Made by a program: the position numbers and the translations under genes. The notes beneath the pieces were generated by a model, which was not told where the DNA came from, did no database searches, and was given only the letters and a program-made list of their open reading frames with translations. A stretch of 64,000 nucleotides of DNA, from contig MPDE01000002.1 of NCBI GenBank assembly GCA_001874335.1, positions 124,001-188,000 of the forward strand, read 5' to 3'. Positions 51,388 to 61,361 of this stretch are shown here, one piece after another. Each line of letters opens with the position of its first letter. Within the stretch, counting starts at the first letter, position 1. This DNA is from Bacteroidetes bacterium MedPE-SWsnd-G2. GTDB taxonomy: Bacteria; Bacteroidota; Bacteroidia; Flavobacteriales; Flavobacteriaceae.

Positions 51388-52890
51388 TTACAACCTAAAC
51401 CAATCTTCTAATGGTGCTTCTGCCTTTGAATCGCCGTGAAGCTTATTTACAAACTCATTAGAATCTCTCAAATAATGGTACTCATTAGCCCATTCTTTGT
51501 GATTTTCAGCTAATGCCAATACACTTTTGCAAACAAAATCTATTTCGGCGTCCGTATTTGTAGGGTGAATAGAAAGTCTAATCCATCCCGGTTTTCTAAC
51601 GAAATCTCCAATAGAAATTTCACTCGTTAACTCTTGTGAAGTTTCAAAATCTACATGAAGTAAAAAGTGACCATAGGTTCCTGCACAGCTACATCCTCCT
51701 CTGGTTTGAATTCCAAACCTATCATTCAATAATTTCACACCTAAATTATAATGCAAATCATCAATATAAAATGAGATAACACCCAAGCGGTCTTGATGCT
51801 TTCCGGCTAAAATATTTAGGTTATCAGCCTTATTAAATTCTGAGAATAACTTTTCTACAATTTGATGCTCGCGCTCCAACATTTTCTCCACGCCCATTTG
51901 TTCCTTAAGCTTAACACATAAGGCTGTTTTTATGGTTTGTAAAAATCCTGGAGTACCACCATCTTCCCTATCTTCAATATTGTCAATGTATTTATGTTCA
52001 CCCCATGGATTAGTCCAACTCACAGTTCCTCCACCTGGGCAATCAGGGACCATATTTTTGTACAATTTTTTATTAAAAATTAATACTCCAGATGTACCAG
52101 GACCTCCTAAAAATTTGTGAGGCGAAAAGAAAATAGCATCCAAATGCTCGTCTTCATTTTCTGGGTGCATATCAATATTTACATAAGGCGCTGAACAAGC
52201 AAAATCAACAAAACACACACCGCCATGCTCATGCATAACTTTTGCTATTTGATGATATGGCGTTTGTAAACCAGTAACATTAGACCCCCCAATAACAGAG
52301 GCTATTTTTAAGGTACATTCTTTATACTGGATCAATAGTTTTTTCAAATTTTCAACACAAAACAATCCGTCTTCCCCAGGAGGAATAACTTCTACTTTGG
52401 CTATAGTTTCTAACCACGACGTTTGATTTGAGTGATGCTCCATGTGAGTTACAAAAACTACAGGGCGTAGCTCATCAGGTATTGAGGTATATTTTCTTAA
52501 GTTTTCAGGTACTTTTAATCCTAAAATACGTTGAAACTTATTTACAACCCCGGTCATTCCGTTTCCAGAAACGATTAACACATCGTCTTCATTTCCGTTA
52601 ACATGGGTTTTAATTATTTGACGGGCCTTATGGTACGCCTTTGTCATCGCAGTACCGGTAACCGTAGTTTCCGTATGCGTATTGGCCACAAAAGGTCCAA
52701 AATCCTTAGCAAGTTTAGCTTCAATTGGTCCATATAAACGTCCTGAAGCTGTCCAATCTGTATAAACTATAGCTTGTTCGCCATAAGCAGTTTCAAATGT
52801 TTGGTCAATGCCAATTATATGTTTTCTGAATTGAGAAAAATAAGCTTCTAAATCAGTTGGCGTTTCTATGGATATATCGGTATTTAACAT
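51388..52890 (-). CDS. Class V aminotransferase (cysteine desulfurase-like)
   Basis: This 500-residue PLP enzyme has the class V fold. YTDWTASGRLYGPIEAKL is near the N-terminus, then THMEHHSNQTSWLE. VCFVDFACSAPYVNID holds the PLP-binding Asp, and the Schiff-base Lys is in FFSPHKFLGGPGTSG. A Cys-rich segment, IQTRGGCSCAGTYGHF, lies near residue 397. That Cys region resembles the sulfur-accepting loop of cysteine desulfurases, but the protein is about 100 residues longer than IscS/SufS, and this long form is of unknown substrate. It is followed, in the direction of transcription, by the convergent acyltransferase gene. glmM lies 24 bases upstream. Confidence 0.8.
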   Translation of the reverse strand: MLNTDISIETPTDLEAYFSQFRKHIIGIDQTFETAYGEQAIVYTDWTASGRLYGPIEAKLAKDFGPFVANTHTETTVTGTAMTKAYHKARQIIKTHVNGNEDDVLIVSGNGMTGVVNKFQRILGLKVPENLRKYTSIPDELRPVVFVTHMEHHSNQTSWLETIAKVEVIPPGEDGLFCVENLKKLLIQYKECTLKIASVIGGSNVTGLQTPYHQIAKVMHEHGGVCFVDFACSAPYVNIDMHPENEDEHLDAIFFSPHKFLGGPGTSGVLIFNKKLYKNMVPDCPGGGTVSWTNPWGEHKYIDNIEDREDGGTPGFLQTIKTALCVKLKEQMGVEKMLEREHQIVEKLFSEFNKADNLNILAGKHQDRLGVISFYIDDLHYNLGVKLLNDRFGIQTRGGCSCAGTYGHFLLHVDFETSQELTSEISIGDFVRKPGWIRLSIHPTNTDAEIDFVCKSVLALAENHKEWANEYHYLRDSNEFVNKLHGDSKAEAPLEDWFRL

Positions 52891-52914
52891 GCTATTAATT
52901 TGGGATCAAAGTTA

Positions 52915-54303
52915 CTAAATATTTGCGATAGCCTTGATATCAGCTATAATCTTATCAGCCAATTCATCGGCCTCAGTTTGTGTTGGAGCTTCGGTATAAA
53001 TTCTAATAATTGGCTCTGTATTACTTTTACGTAAATGTGCCCAAGAATTAGAAAAATCTATCTTCACACCGTCAATTGTAGTTAATCTTTCGTGGCTGTA
53101 TTTATTTGCCATTTCTTCAAGAATTGCATCTACATCTAATTCTGGTGTCAATGCAATTTTATTTTTACTCATAAAGTAACTTGGGTAAGACGCTCTAAGT
53201 TCACTTACCTTCGTTTTACGCTCTGCTAATAAATTTAAAAACAAAGCTACACCTACAAGTGCGTCTCTTCCGTAATGTAATTCAGGATATATTATTCCTC
53301 CATTACCTTCACCTCCAATAATGGCATTGTTCTTTTTCATCAGGTCAACAACATTCACTTCACCAACTGCACTTGCTTCATAAGTACCTTTATGAGCATT
53401 AGTCACATCGCTTAACGCTCTGGTTGAACTCATATTACTCACTGTGTTTCCAGGCGTCTTACTTAACACATAATCGGCACAGGCAACCAATGTATATTCT
53501 TCTCCAAACATTTCTCCGTTTTCATCCATAAATGCCAATCGATCAACATCAGGATCAACGACAATACCAAAATCGGCATTGTGCTTTACAACCTCATTGG
53601 CTAAATCACCCAAATGTTCTTTTAAAGGTTCTGGATTATGTGGGAAGTGACCATTTGGCTCACAGTACAACTTCACAGCTTCTACTCCTAATCGCTCTAA
53701 AAGTAACGGAATTGCAATCCCTCCTGTTGAATTCACTCCATCAACAACCACCTTAAATTTAGCGTCAGCAATGGCCTTAGCGTCCACCAAATCTAAATCT
53801 AACACCTCATCAATATGAATATCTATATACGCATCATTCTTAGTAATTTTCCCTAAGTGATCCACATCAGAAAAGCTCATCTCATCAGATTCGGCAATGT
53901 CTAATATTTTAGCACCTTCTTCGCCATTCAAAAATTCGCCTTTAGCATTCAACAGTTTTAAAGCATTCCATTGTTTTGGATTATGACTTGCTGTTAAAAT
54001 AATTCCGCCATCGGCATGTTCCAGCGGCACTGCAACTTCTACAGTTGGTGTCGTTGACAACCCTAAATCAATAACATGAATTCCTAAACCTACCAAGGTA
54101 TTCATTACTAAATTCTGAATCATTTCCCCAGAAATACGTGCATCTCGACCAACAACCACTCTGTAATCTTCTTTTACGCGTTGTTGTTTTAGCCAAACAC
54201 CGTAAGCTGATGCAAATTTTACGGCATCAATAGGTGTTAAATTATCACCCGTAGAACCGCCAATAGTACCTCTAATTCCTGAAATCGATTTAATTAATGT
54301 CAT
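52915..54303 (-). CDS. glmM: Phosphoglucosamine mutase
   Basis: This 462-residue alpha-phosphohexomutase has SGIRGTIGG at the N-terminus and the catalytic Ser in ILTASHNPKQWNALK. The magnesium loop is VVDPDVDRLAF, the sugar-binding GEGNGGIIYP follows, and the phosphate-binding loop is SNTEPIIRIY. In Bacteroidota this branch interconverts glucosamine-6-phosphate and glucosamine-1-phosphate for UDP-GlcNAc and peptidoglycan synthesis. A phosphomannomutase or phosphoglucomutase role is an alternative that the sequence alone does not exclude. The gene is 24 bases upstream of the aminotransferase gene and may be co-transcribed with it. Confidence 0.85.
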   Translation of the reverse strand: MTLIKSISGIRGTIGGSTGDNLTPIDAVKFASAYGVWLKQQRVKEDYRVVVGRDARISGEMIQNLVMNTLVGLGIHVIDLGLSTTPTVEVAVPLEHADGGIILTASHNPKQWNALKLLNAKGEFLNGEEGAKILDIAESDEMSFSDVDHLGKITKNDAYIDIHIDEVLDLDLVDAKAIADAKFKVVVDGVNSTGGIAIPLLLERLGVEAVKLYCEPNGHFPHNPEPLKEHLGDLANEVVKHNADFGIVVDPDVDRLAFMDENGEMFGEEYTLVACADYVLSKTPGNTVSNMSSTRALSDVTNAHKGTYEASAVGEVNVVDLMKKNNAIIGGEGNGGIIYPELHYGRDALVGVALFLNLLAERKTKVSELRASYPSYFMSKNKIALTPELDVDAILEEMANKYSHERLTTIDGVKIDFSNSWAHLRKSNTEPIIRIYTEAPTQTEADELADKIIADIKAIANI

Positions 54304-54507
54304 AATAGATTTATATTTTGATACTTACAAATAGTCATTCTTATTCACCTCAAAAAGGCTCAATTCTGCAAAAGTGGGTATATTAATTAATATTTCCATA
54401 TTTCTTCGCTTAAATTTAGATTAAAATTTTCCACATTTTATTCTCATTTCTTAAATTATTGTACCCTTTTATAGTTTGGTTCTATTCTGAAATATCTATA
54501 TTTAAAC

Positions 54508-55116
54508 ATGAACTTTTTAGCACATATCTACCTCTCTGGAGATAACAAACTTATAACTTTAGGAAATTTTGGTGCTGATAGTATTAAAGGGAAGCAATAC
54601 GCGAAGTATCCTGAAGAATTTCAAGTTGGTGTTTTATTGCACAGACAGATTGATAGCTTCACAGATAGCCATCCTATTGTTAGACAAAGCACCAAACGTT
54701 TACATTCAAAATACGGACACTATAGCGGAATAATTGTTGACATTTTCTACGATCATTTTTTAGCGAAAAATTGGTCTGAATATCATAATTCAAATTTAAG
54801 CGATTTTGTTTCAGATTTCTACCAAACATTATTGAGACATCAAGACATCATGCCAGAACGCATTCAGCAAATGACACCTTTTTTAATTCAAGACAACTGG
54901 CTATTATCCTATGCTAAAACTTCAGGAATTGCAACGGTTTTAACCAACATGAATAGAAGAACAGGATATAAATCTAACATGAACAAAGCCATTGAAGATT
55001 TACAATTGCATTACAGCGAATTTGAAACCGAGTTTCGAACCTACTTTACAGAATTAATAGCATTTGCTGACCAAAAATTAAAAGAATTAACACTTGAAAT
55101 CCTTCTCAATGATTAA
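54508..55116 (+). CDS. Acyl-carrier-protein phosphodiesterase-like protein (DUF479)
   Basis: This 202-residue protein opens with MNFLAHIYLSGDNKLI and continues with LGNFGADSIKG and LLHRQIDSFTDSHPIV. YGHYSGIIVDIFYDHFLAKNW comes next. The His and Asp residues of these segments are the metal and catalytic set of the AcpH/DUF479 family, an HD-like fold. AcpH removes the phosphopantetheine group from acyl carrier protein. The C-terminus overlaps the start of the gamma-glutamyltransferase gene by eight bases, so the two are coupled. The identification is by family and the activity is not proven in Bacteroidota. Confidence 0.82.
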   Translation: MNFLAHIYLSGDNKLITLGNFGADSIKGKQYAKYPEEFQVGVLLHRQIDSFTDSHPIVRQSTKRLHSKYGHYSGIIVDIFYDHFLAKNWSEYHNSNLSDFVSDFYQTLLRHQDIMPERIQQMTPFLIQDNWLLSYAKTSGIATVLTNMNRRTGYKSNMNKAIEDLQLHYSEFETEFRTYFTELIAFADQKLKELTLEILLND

Positions 55117-56818
55117 AAACATTTGCTTAACATTTCTTGCCTTAATTCTATTTTTTAACTGCTCTGAAACTAAACCCCAATTAGATAACAACAAACCAGT
55201 TAACCGTGGATTAATTACCAAAAAGGCTATGGTAGTTTCGGCACGACAAGAAGCATCAAAAATTGGTTCACTTATAATGCAACAAGGCGGAAATGCATTT
55301 GATGCGATGATGGCTACAGAAATGGCTCTTGCTGTAACTTTTCCTAGTGCAGGGAATTTAGGCGGAGGAGGTTTTTTAGTATTCAGATTAAATGATGGTA
55401 CCAAAGGCAGTTTAGATTATAGAGAAAAGGCGCCAATATCAGCTACAACACATATGTACCTCGACACTTTGGGAGAAGTGATCCCGCATAAAAGCTCTAT
55501 TGGTCCATTTGCTGTTGGTGTACCTGGCACTATTGCTGGCATATTTGAGGCCCAAAAAACATATGGCCTTTTGGAAGTGAGCCAAATCTTGAAACCGGTT
55601 ATTGAACTTGCTCAAAAGGGTTATATAATGACCAAAAACCAAGCAGAATACATCAATAATTTTGATAGTATTTTTTTAGCAGTTAACAAAAAACCTATTT
55701 TATATACTGGCGGATTTATAGCCGGAGATACTTTAAAAAATATAAAATTAGCTGAAACGCTTAAACGAATTTCAGAAAACGGCGTCAACGAGTTTTATAC
55801 CGGAAAAACTGCCGAATTACTTACAGCTTTCATTCAAGATAAAGGCGGTATTATTACTTTAGAAGATCTTAAAGCTTACAAACCAATTTGGAGAGAACCA
55901 ATCAGTTTTTCATATAAAGATTACAAAATCACATCAATGGGACCACCTTCAAGTGGAGGAATTTGTCTTGGGCAAATACTAAAAATGGTAGAACCCTACC
56001 CTATTGAAACTTATACGCATAACAGTGTCAAAACCATGCAAGTAATAACCGAAGCAGAACGCCGTTCTTACGCCGATAGAAGTTTCTTTTTAGGAGATCC
56101 TGATTTTGTTAAAATTCCCGACACTACGCTTTTAAGTGAAGCATATCTGTCACAAAAAATGAATTCTTTCTCATTTGAAAAAGCAAGCTCGTCTTCAGAG
56201 GTATCACATGGCTTTATAAATGGATATGAAAGTCCGGAAACAACTCACTATTCCATTGTAGACCCTTTTGGTAACGCCATTGCAGTTACAACTACACTTA
56301 ATGCCAGCTATGGCTCCAAACTTTTTGTAGATGAACTTGGATTCTTTCTCAATAACGAAATGGATGATTTTAGTAGTAAACCTGGAGTCCCAAATTTTTA
56401 CGGTTTGATTGGAGCAGAAGCCAATAAGGTAGAACCACAAAAACGCATGTTGAGTTCTATGACTCCCACCATAGTAGAAAAGGATAATAAATTGGTAATG
56501 ACTGTAGGGACACCCGGAGGTTCAACAATCATTACTTCGGTAGCACAAACCCTCATAAATGTCATCGATTATAACATGAGTATGCATGACGCGGTAAATG
56601 CACCAAGATTCCATCATCAATGGCTTCCGGATTATATTAGAGTCGAATCTGGAAAGTATAATGCATCAACTTTAAAAGAGTTACAAAATTTAGGCTATAA
56701 TATCGATGACACTTACTATAAAACTATTGGAAGGGTTGATGGCATTTTAGTATTGGAGGATTCGAGTTTAGAGGCAGGTGCCGATAGTCGAGGAGATGAT
56801 ACCGCTTACGGATTTTAA
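55109..56818 (+). CDS. ggt: Gamma-glutamyltransferase lipoprotein
   Basis: This 569-residue protein starts at ATG 55109 with a lipoprotein signal (LTFLALILFFNC, Cys about 18). A TTG at 55094 would only add five residues. The Ntn-hydrolase fold is clear: QEASKIGSLIMQQGGNAFDA, AGNLGGGGFLVF, MGPPSSGGICLGQIL, and the autocleavage site TTHYSIVDPFGN with Thr378 as the expected nucleophile. GTPGGSTIITSVAQ follows near the C-terminus. It cleaves gamma-glutamyl bonds of glutathione in the periplasm. The gene overlaps the AcpH-like gene. All catalytic residues are present. Confidence 0.92.
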   Translation: MIKNICLTFLALILFFNCSETKPQLDNNKPVNRGLITKKAMVVSARQEASKIGSLIMQQGGNAFDAMMATEMALAVTFPSAGNLGGGGFLVFRLNDGTKGSLDYREKAPISATTHMYLDTLGEVIPHKSSIGPFAVGVPGTIAGIFEAQKTYGLLEVSQILKPVIELAQKGYIMTKNQAEYINNFDSIFLAVNKKPILYTGGFIAGDTLKNIKLAETLKRISENGVNEFYTGKTAELLTAFIQDKGGIITLEDLKAYKPIWREPISFSYKDYKITSMGPPSSGGICLGQILKMVEPYPIETYTHNSVKTMQVITEAERRSYADRSFFLGDPDFVKIPDTTLLSEAYLSQKMNSFSFEKASSSSEVSHGFINGYESPETTHYSIVDPFGNAIAVTTTLNASYGSKLFVDELGFFLNNEMDDFSSKPGVPNFYGLIGAEANKVEPQKRMLSSMTPTIVEKDNKLVMTVGTPGGSTIITSVAQTLINVIDYNMSMHDAVNAPRFHHQWLPDYIRVESGKYNASTLKELQNLGYNIDDTYYKTIGRVDGILVLEDSSLEAGADSRGDDTAYGF

Positions 56819-56925
56819 TAGGAATTATCTAAAAACAAATACTATATTGTAAAGGATAACCATGTTACTAATTTTCGCCCGTGTTATCCTCAATAATTAA
56901 TAGCAATTAACACCACCTACACCGC

Positions 56926-57639
56926 ATGAATATAAAAAAGACAGTAAAAATAATAGGCGGTGTATTTATCTTTTTAACGCTTCCTACATTTCTTCTTTAT
57001 TGTTTTATTTATTTTAAATATGATAGCCCTGTCCCCGAAGGTATAGAAGGCCCGAAGGCTGATGCTTTAGCCACAAAAATGTTAGAAGAACTTAATTACA
57101 AGGCTTACGATTCAACCCATTATATTGAATGGTCATTCAAATCGAGGCATCATTACCAATGGGATAAAAAAGACAACAAGTGCACGGTTTATTGGAAAAA
57201 CCTTAAGGTGAATTTAGATTTTGAACACCCTGAAAACAATAAAGCTTATATGCATAATTTCAAGCTTATTGATCAGGAAAAAGCTGATGCTATTGCTCAG
57301 GCTACAAAATATTTTAATAATGATTCGTTTTGGCTGGTTGCGCCTTATAAGGTTTTTGATCCGGGCACAGAACGCAGGTTGGTAAACTTAGAAAATGGCG
57401 ATACCGGTTTATTGGTCACCTATACCTCAGGTGGCACTACTCCAGGAGATTCCTATTTATGGCAATTTGATGCTAACGGCAAACCAACAAGTTTTAAAAT
57501 GTGGACTTCCATTCTACCAATTCAAGGTCTTGAAGCTTCTTGGACCGATTGGAAAGAAACAGAAACCAAAGCCCAATTACCAACTTTTCACAAGCTTTTA
57601 ATACTGGGTATCGACATCAAAAATCTAAAAACAAAATAA
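56926..57639 (+). CDS. Conserved membrane-anchored protein of unknown function
   Basis: This 237-residue protein has one N-terminal membrane anchor (residues 8-28, IIGGVFIFLTLPTFLLYCFIY) and a soluble domain with many aromatic residues (EWSFKSRHHYQWDKK, TVYWKNLKVNLDFEHP). No catalytic motif is recognised. A charged His- and Trp-rich patch near residue 65-75 is the most distinctive feature. It lies alone between ggt and uvrA on the same strand. I do not recognise the family name and propose no function. The coding evidence is the long uninterrupted frame and the clean signal anchor. Confidence 0.55.
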   Translation: MNIKKTVKIIGGVFIFLTLPTFLLYCFIYFKYDSPVPEGIEGPKADALATKMLEELNYKAYDSTHYIEWSFKSRHHYQWDKKDNKCTVYWKNLKVNLDFEHPENNKAYMHNFKLIDQEKADAIAQATKYFNNDSFWLVAPYKVFDPGTERRLVNLENGDTGLLVTYTSGGTTPGDSYLWQFDANGKPTSFKMWTSILPIQGLEASWTDWKETETKAQLPTFHKLLILGIDIKNLKTK

Positions 57640-57719
57640 CCACCTATTCCATTTCATTTTCAGCTATCACTTAGTATTTTATTGGGATTCACAATACCAA
57701 AATTTCAATTCAAAATCTG

Positions 57720-57727
57720 TACTTTTG
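57720..57727 (+). promoter_or_regulatory. -7 promoter box of uvrA with a very short leader
   Basis: TACTTTTG, followed by C, matches TAnnTTTG and is the common flavobacterial form. It lies only ten bases before the uvrA ATG at 57738, predicting an almost leaderless transcript. Confidence 0.65.
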
Positions 57728-57737
57728 CGTTTCCGCT

Positions 57738-60569
57738 ATGAATAAATTTGAAGACAACATTGAAGTAAAAGGTGCAAGGGTTCATAATCTTAAGAACATT
57801 GATGTTACCATTCCTAGAGAAAAATTAGTCGTAATCACTGGCCTTTCCGGCAGTGGCAAGTCATCTTTAGCCTTTGATACCATTTACGCCGAAGGTCAGA
57901 GACGTTATATTGAAACCTTTTCGGCTTACGCCAGACAGTTTTTAGGTGGGCTCGAACGCCCAGATGTCGATAAAATTGATGGGCTTTCACCTGTAATTGC
58001 TATTGAACAAAAAACAACCAGTAAGTCACCACGATCTACGGTTGGTACAATTACCGAAATCTATGACTTTTTAAGGTTGTTATTTGCTCGTGCTAGTGAC
58101 GCTTATAGTTATGAAACCGGCGAATTGATGGTGAGTTATAGTGACCAGCAAATTCAGGAGTTAATCACATCTACATTTAATGGTAAACGCATAAACATAT
58201 TAGCCCCTGTAATCAGATCAAGAAAGGGACATTACCGCGAATTATTTGAACAAATTGCAAAACAAGGATTTGTAAAGGTAAGAACCGATGGTGAGATTAG
58301 AGATTTAGAAAAGGGAATGAAACTGGATCGTTACAAGACCCATGATATTGAAATTGTAATTGACAGGTTAAAAATTGATGATTCTTTAGACAATCAAAAG
58401 CGTTTGTCAGAATCTATTAATACAGCAATGTATCATGGAGACAATGTTTTACTAGTCATTGATCAAGACACTCAGGAAGCCCGATTTTTTAGTAGGAACT
58501 TGATGTGTCCGACCTCCGGAATTTCATACCCGAATCCGGAGCCCAACAATTTTTCATTTAATTCTCCAAAAGGTGCTTGTGATGCCTGTAATGGTATAGG
58601 AGAATTGCATAAAGTCAATACCAAAAAGATTATTCCTAATGAAGAATTATCCATTCTTAATGGCGCCATTGCGCCACAAGGCACAAAAAAAACAGGTTGG
58701 ATTTTCAAACAATTAGAAGCCATTGCCTTAAAATTTGAGTTCGATTTGAACACACCTTTTAAGGACATCCCTAAAGAGGCTAAAGATATTATCCTTAACG
58801 GTGGTAACGAAAAATTCTCTATCGAAAATAAAACGCTTGGTGTCACTCGAGATTATAAAATTGAATTTGAAGGTATAGCCAACTTTATAACAAATCAATA
58901 CAAAAATTCAGATACGACTTCACTTAGACGATGGGCCTTGGAATATATGGACAAGGTAGAATGTGATGTGTGTCATGGATCAAGGCTTAAAAAGGAATCC
59001 CTTTATTTTAAATTAAACAATGAAAATATTGCCGATTTAGCGCATAAAGACATAAGTGACTTAGCTATTTGGTTTAATGATTTGCATAATCATCTCAGTG
59101 AAAAACAACTTAAAATCTCTGGTGAAGTTGTCAAAGAAATCAAATCCAGAATTCAGTTTTTATTGGATGTCGGTTTAGACTATTTGTCTTTAAACAGAAG
59201 CTCTAAATCCTTATCCGGTGGAGAGGCACAACGTATTAGATTAGCAACTCAAATTGGTTCTCAATTAGTGGGTGTTTTATATATTTTAGACGAACCGAGT
59301 ATTGGCTTACATCAAAGAGATAACGAGAAGTTAATTAACTCTCTTGTGTCATTACGAGATATTGGAAACTCTGTTATAGTCGTAGAGCACGACAAAGATA
59401 TGATTGAACGCGCAGACTATGTTATTGATATTGGTCCGCATGCTGGAAGACATGGTGGAGAAATTATTAGCAAAGGATCTCCAACCGAATTAAAATCACA
59501 TCATACACTCACAGCAGATTATCTTAACGGAACAAAAAGTATAGAAGTACCTAAAGTACGTCGCAAAGGAAACGGAAAAAAGCTTGAACTAAAAGGCTGT
59601 ACGGGTAATAATTTAAAAAACGTATCAATTACTATTCCTTTAGGAAAAATGATTGGAGTTACTGGCGTTTCTGGTAGTGGAAAGTCCACTTTAATAAATG
59701 AGACCCTCTACCCTATTTTAAATGCCTACTATTTTAATGGTGTCAAAAAACCAATGCCATACAAAAGCATAAAGGGATTAGAGCATTTAGACAAAGTAAT
59801 AGACATCAACCAATCTCCAATTGGAAGAACGCCAAGAAGTAATCCAGCAACCTATACCGGAACATTTAGTGAGATAAGAAGTTTGTTTGCCAAAATACCT
59901 GAAGCTATGATTAGAGGTTACAAACCTGGTCGATTTAGCTTTAATGTGGCCGGCGGTAGATGTGAGACTTGTCAAGGTGGAGGATTAAAGGTTATAGAAA
60001 TGAATTTCTTACCTGATGTTTATGTAGAATGTGAGACCTGCCAAGGCAAGCGTTTTAATAGAGAAACCTTAGAAATTAGATATAAGGGTAAAACGATTAG
60101 TGATGTGCTAAACATGACTATTAATGAAAGTGTATCTTTCTTTGAACACATCCCGAAAATTCATAAAAAACTAAAAACAATAAAAGACGTTGGTTTGGGT
60201 TATATCACCTTAGGCCAACAAAGCACAACACTTTCAGGCGGTGAAGCCCAGCGTATAAAACTGGCAACCGAATTAAGTAAGAGAGATACAGGAAATACCT
60301 TTTACATTTTAGATGAACCAACTACAGGATTGCATTTTGAAGATATTAGAGTTTTGATGCAAGTCCTAAATAAATTGGCTGATAAAGGAAATACCGTTTT
60401 AATCATTGAACACAATTTAGATGTGATTAAAATGGTAGATTATATCATTGATATCGGTTATGAAGGCGGAAAAGGCGGTGGCCAAGTTGTAGCCTCTGGA
60501 ACTCCTGAAGAAGTGAGTAAACATAAAAAAAGTTATACGGCTAAATTTCTCAAAAAAGAATTAAATTAG
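57738..60569 (+). CDS. uvrA: Excinuclease ABC subunit A
   Basis: This 943-residue protein has two ABC ATPase modules. The first has [13 protein letters not shown] and [12 protein letters not shown], and the second has [13 protein letters not shown] and [12 protein letters not shown]. It also has the UvrA zinc modules CDACNGIG and [16 protein letters not shown], and a DNA-binding insertion domain. UvrA recognises damaged DNA with UvrB in nucleotide excision repair. Length and motifs are typical. It is followed 24 bases later by the LOG-family gene, with which it is probably co-transcribed. An additional paralogue elsewhere in the genome is possible, as many Bacteroidota have two. Confidence 0.97.
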   Translation: MNKFEDNIEVKGARVHNLKNIDVTIPREKLVVITGLSGSGKSSLAFDTIYAEGQRRYIETFSAYARQFLGGLERPDVDKIDGLSPVIAIEQKTTSKSPRSTVGTITEIYDFLRLLFARASDAYSYETGELMVSYSDQQIQELITSTFNGKRINILAPVIRSRKGHYRELFEQIAKQGFVKVRTDGEIRDLEKGMKLDRYKTHDIEIVIDRLKIDDSLDNQKRLSESINTAMYHGDNVLLVIDQDTQEARFFSRNLMCPTSGISYPNPEPNNFSFNSPKGACDACNGIGELHKVNTKKIIPNEELSILNGAIAPQGTKKTGWIFKQLEAIALKFEFDLNTPFKDIPKEAKDIILNGGNEKFSIENKTLGVTRDYKIEFEGIANFITNQYKNSDTTSLRRWALEYMDKVECDVCHGSRLKKESLYFKLNNENIADLAHKDISDLAIWFNDLHNHLSEKQLKISGEVVKEIKSRIQFLLDVGLDYLSLNRSSKSLSGGEAQRIRLATQIGSQLVGVLYILDEPSIGLHQRDNEKLINSLVSLRDIGNSVIVVEHDKDMIERADYVIDIGPHAGRHGGEIISKGSPTELKSHHTLTADYLNGTKSIEVPKVRRKGNGKKLELKGCTGNNLKNVSITIPLGKMIGVTGVSGSGKSTLINETLYPILNAYYFNGVKKPMPYKSIKGLEHLDKVIDINQSPIGRTPRSNPATYTGTFSEIRSLFAKIPEAMIRGYKPGRFSFNVAGGRCETCQGGGLKVIEMNFLPDVYVECETCQGKRFNRETLEIRYKGKTISDVLNMTINESVSFFEHIPKIHKKLKTIKDVGLGYITLGQQSTTLSGGEAQRIKLATELSKRDTGNTFYILDEPTTGLHFEDIRVLMQVLNKLADKGNTVLIIEHNLDVIKMVDYIIDIGYEGGKGGGQVVASGTPEEVSKHKKSYTAKFLKKELN

Positions 60570-60593
60570 TCATATTCAAAAAATTACAACTAT

Positions 60594-61283
60594 ATGCATA
60601 GAGAACAACATCCAAAAAGCTGGAATGAAATAAAAACAAACGATTCATGGGCCATTTTTAAAATTATGGGCGAATTCGTTAATGGTTATGAAAAACTAAG
60701 TAAAATTGGGCCTTGCGTTTCAATTTTCGGTTCGGCAAGAACTAAACCAGACCATAAATATTATAAACTGGCAGTAGATGTTGCATCTAAGATTGTAGAA
60801 CATGGATATGGAGTCATCACAGGTGGTGGACCAGGAATTATGGAAGCAGGTAATAAAGGAGCACACACCGCCGGAGGGACATCGGTTGGATTAAATATCG
60901 AACTCCCTTTTGAGCAACATGATAATCCGTATATTGACCATGACAAAAGCTTAGATTTTGATTACTTTTTCGTGAGAAAGGTCATGTTTGTAAAGTACTC
61001 ACAGGGCTTTGTTGTAATGCCTGGAGGATTCGGAACTTTAGATGAGTTATTTGAAGCAATCACCTTAATTCAAACTAATAAAATTGAAAAGTTTCCAATT
61101 ATCTTGGTTGGTACTGACTTTTGGGAAGGTCTTTTAGACTGGGTTAAAGCTACGCTTTTAGACAAGTTTGAAAATATTAGTGCCAAAGATTTAGACTTAA
61201 TTCACTTGGTAGACTCTGCAGATGAAGTTATTAACATTCTAAATGATTTCTACGAAGAGTACAGGTTAAGTCCTAACTTTTAA
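60594..61283 (+). CDS. LOG-family (TIGR00730) nucleotide phosphoribohydrolase-like protein
   Basis: This 229-residue Rossmann-type protein has SIFGSARTKPD, TGGGPGIMEAGNKG and the family signature PGGFGTLDELFEAITL (near residues 143-158). These are the LOG motifs (PGGxGTxxE), whose members release the base from nucleoside monophosphates such as cytokinin ribotides or AMP-like compounds. It lies 24 bases after uvrA on the same strand. No signal peptide is present, so it acts in the cytoplasm. Substrate is not determined by sequence. Confidence 0.88.
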   Translation: MHREQHPKSWNEIKTNDSWAIFKIMGEFVNGYEKLSKIGPCVSIFGSARTKPDHKYYKLAVDVASKIVEHGYGVITGGGPGIMEAGNKGAHTAGGTSVGLNIELPFEQHDNPYIDHDKSLDFDYFFVRKVMFVKYSQGFVVMPGGFGTLDELFEAITLIQTNKIEKFPIILVGTDFWEGLLDWVKATLLDKFENISAKDLDLIHLVDSADEVINILNDFYEEYRLSPNF

Positions 61284-61361
61284 ACCCGTAAAAAGAAAAG
61301 AAAAAATCGCTATATTTTTAAATTATTAATTAAGCTAAAGAAGAATTAGTACCACTTAAAT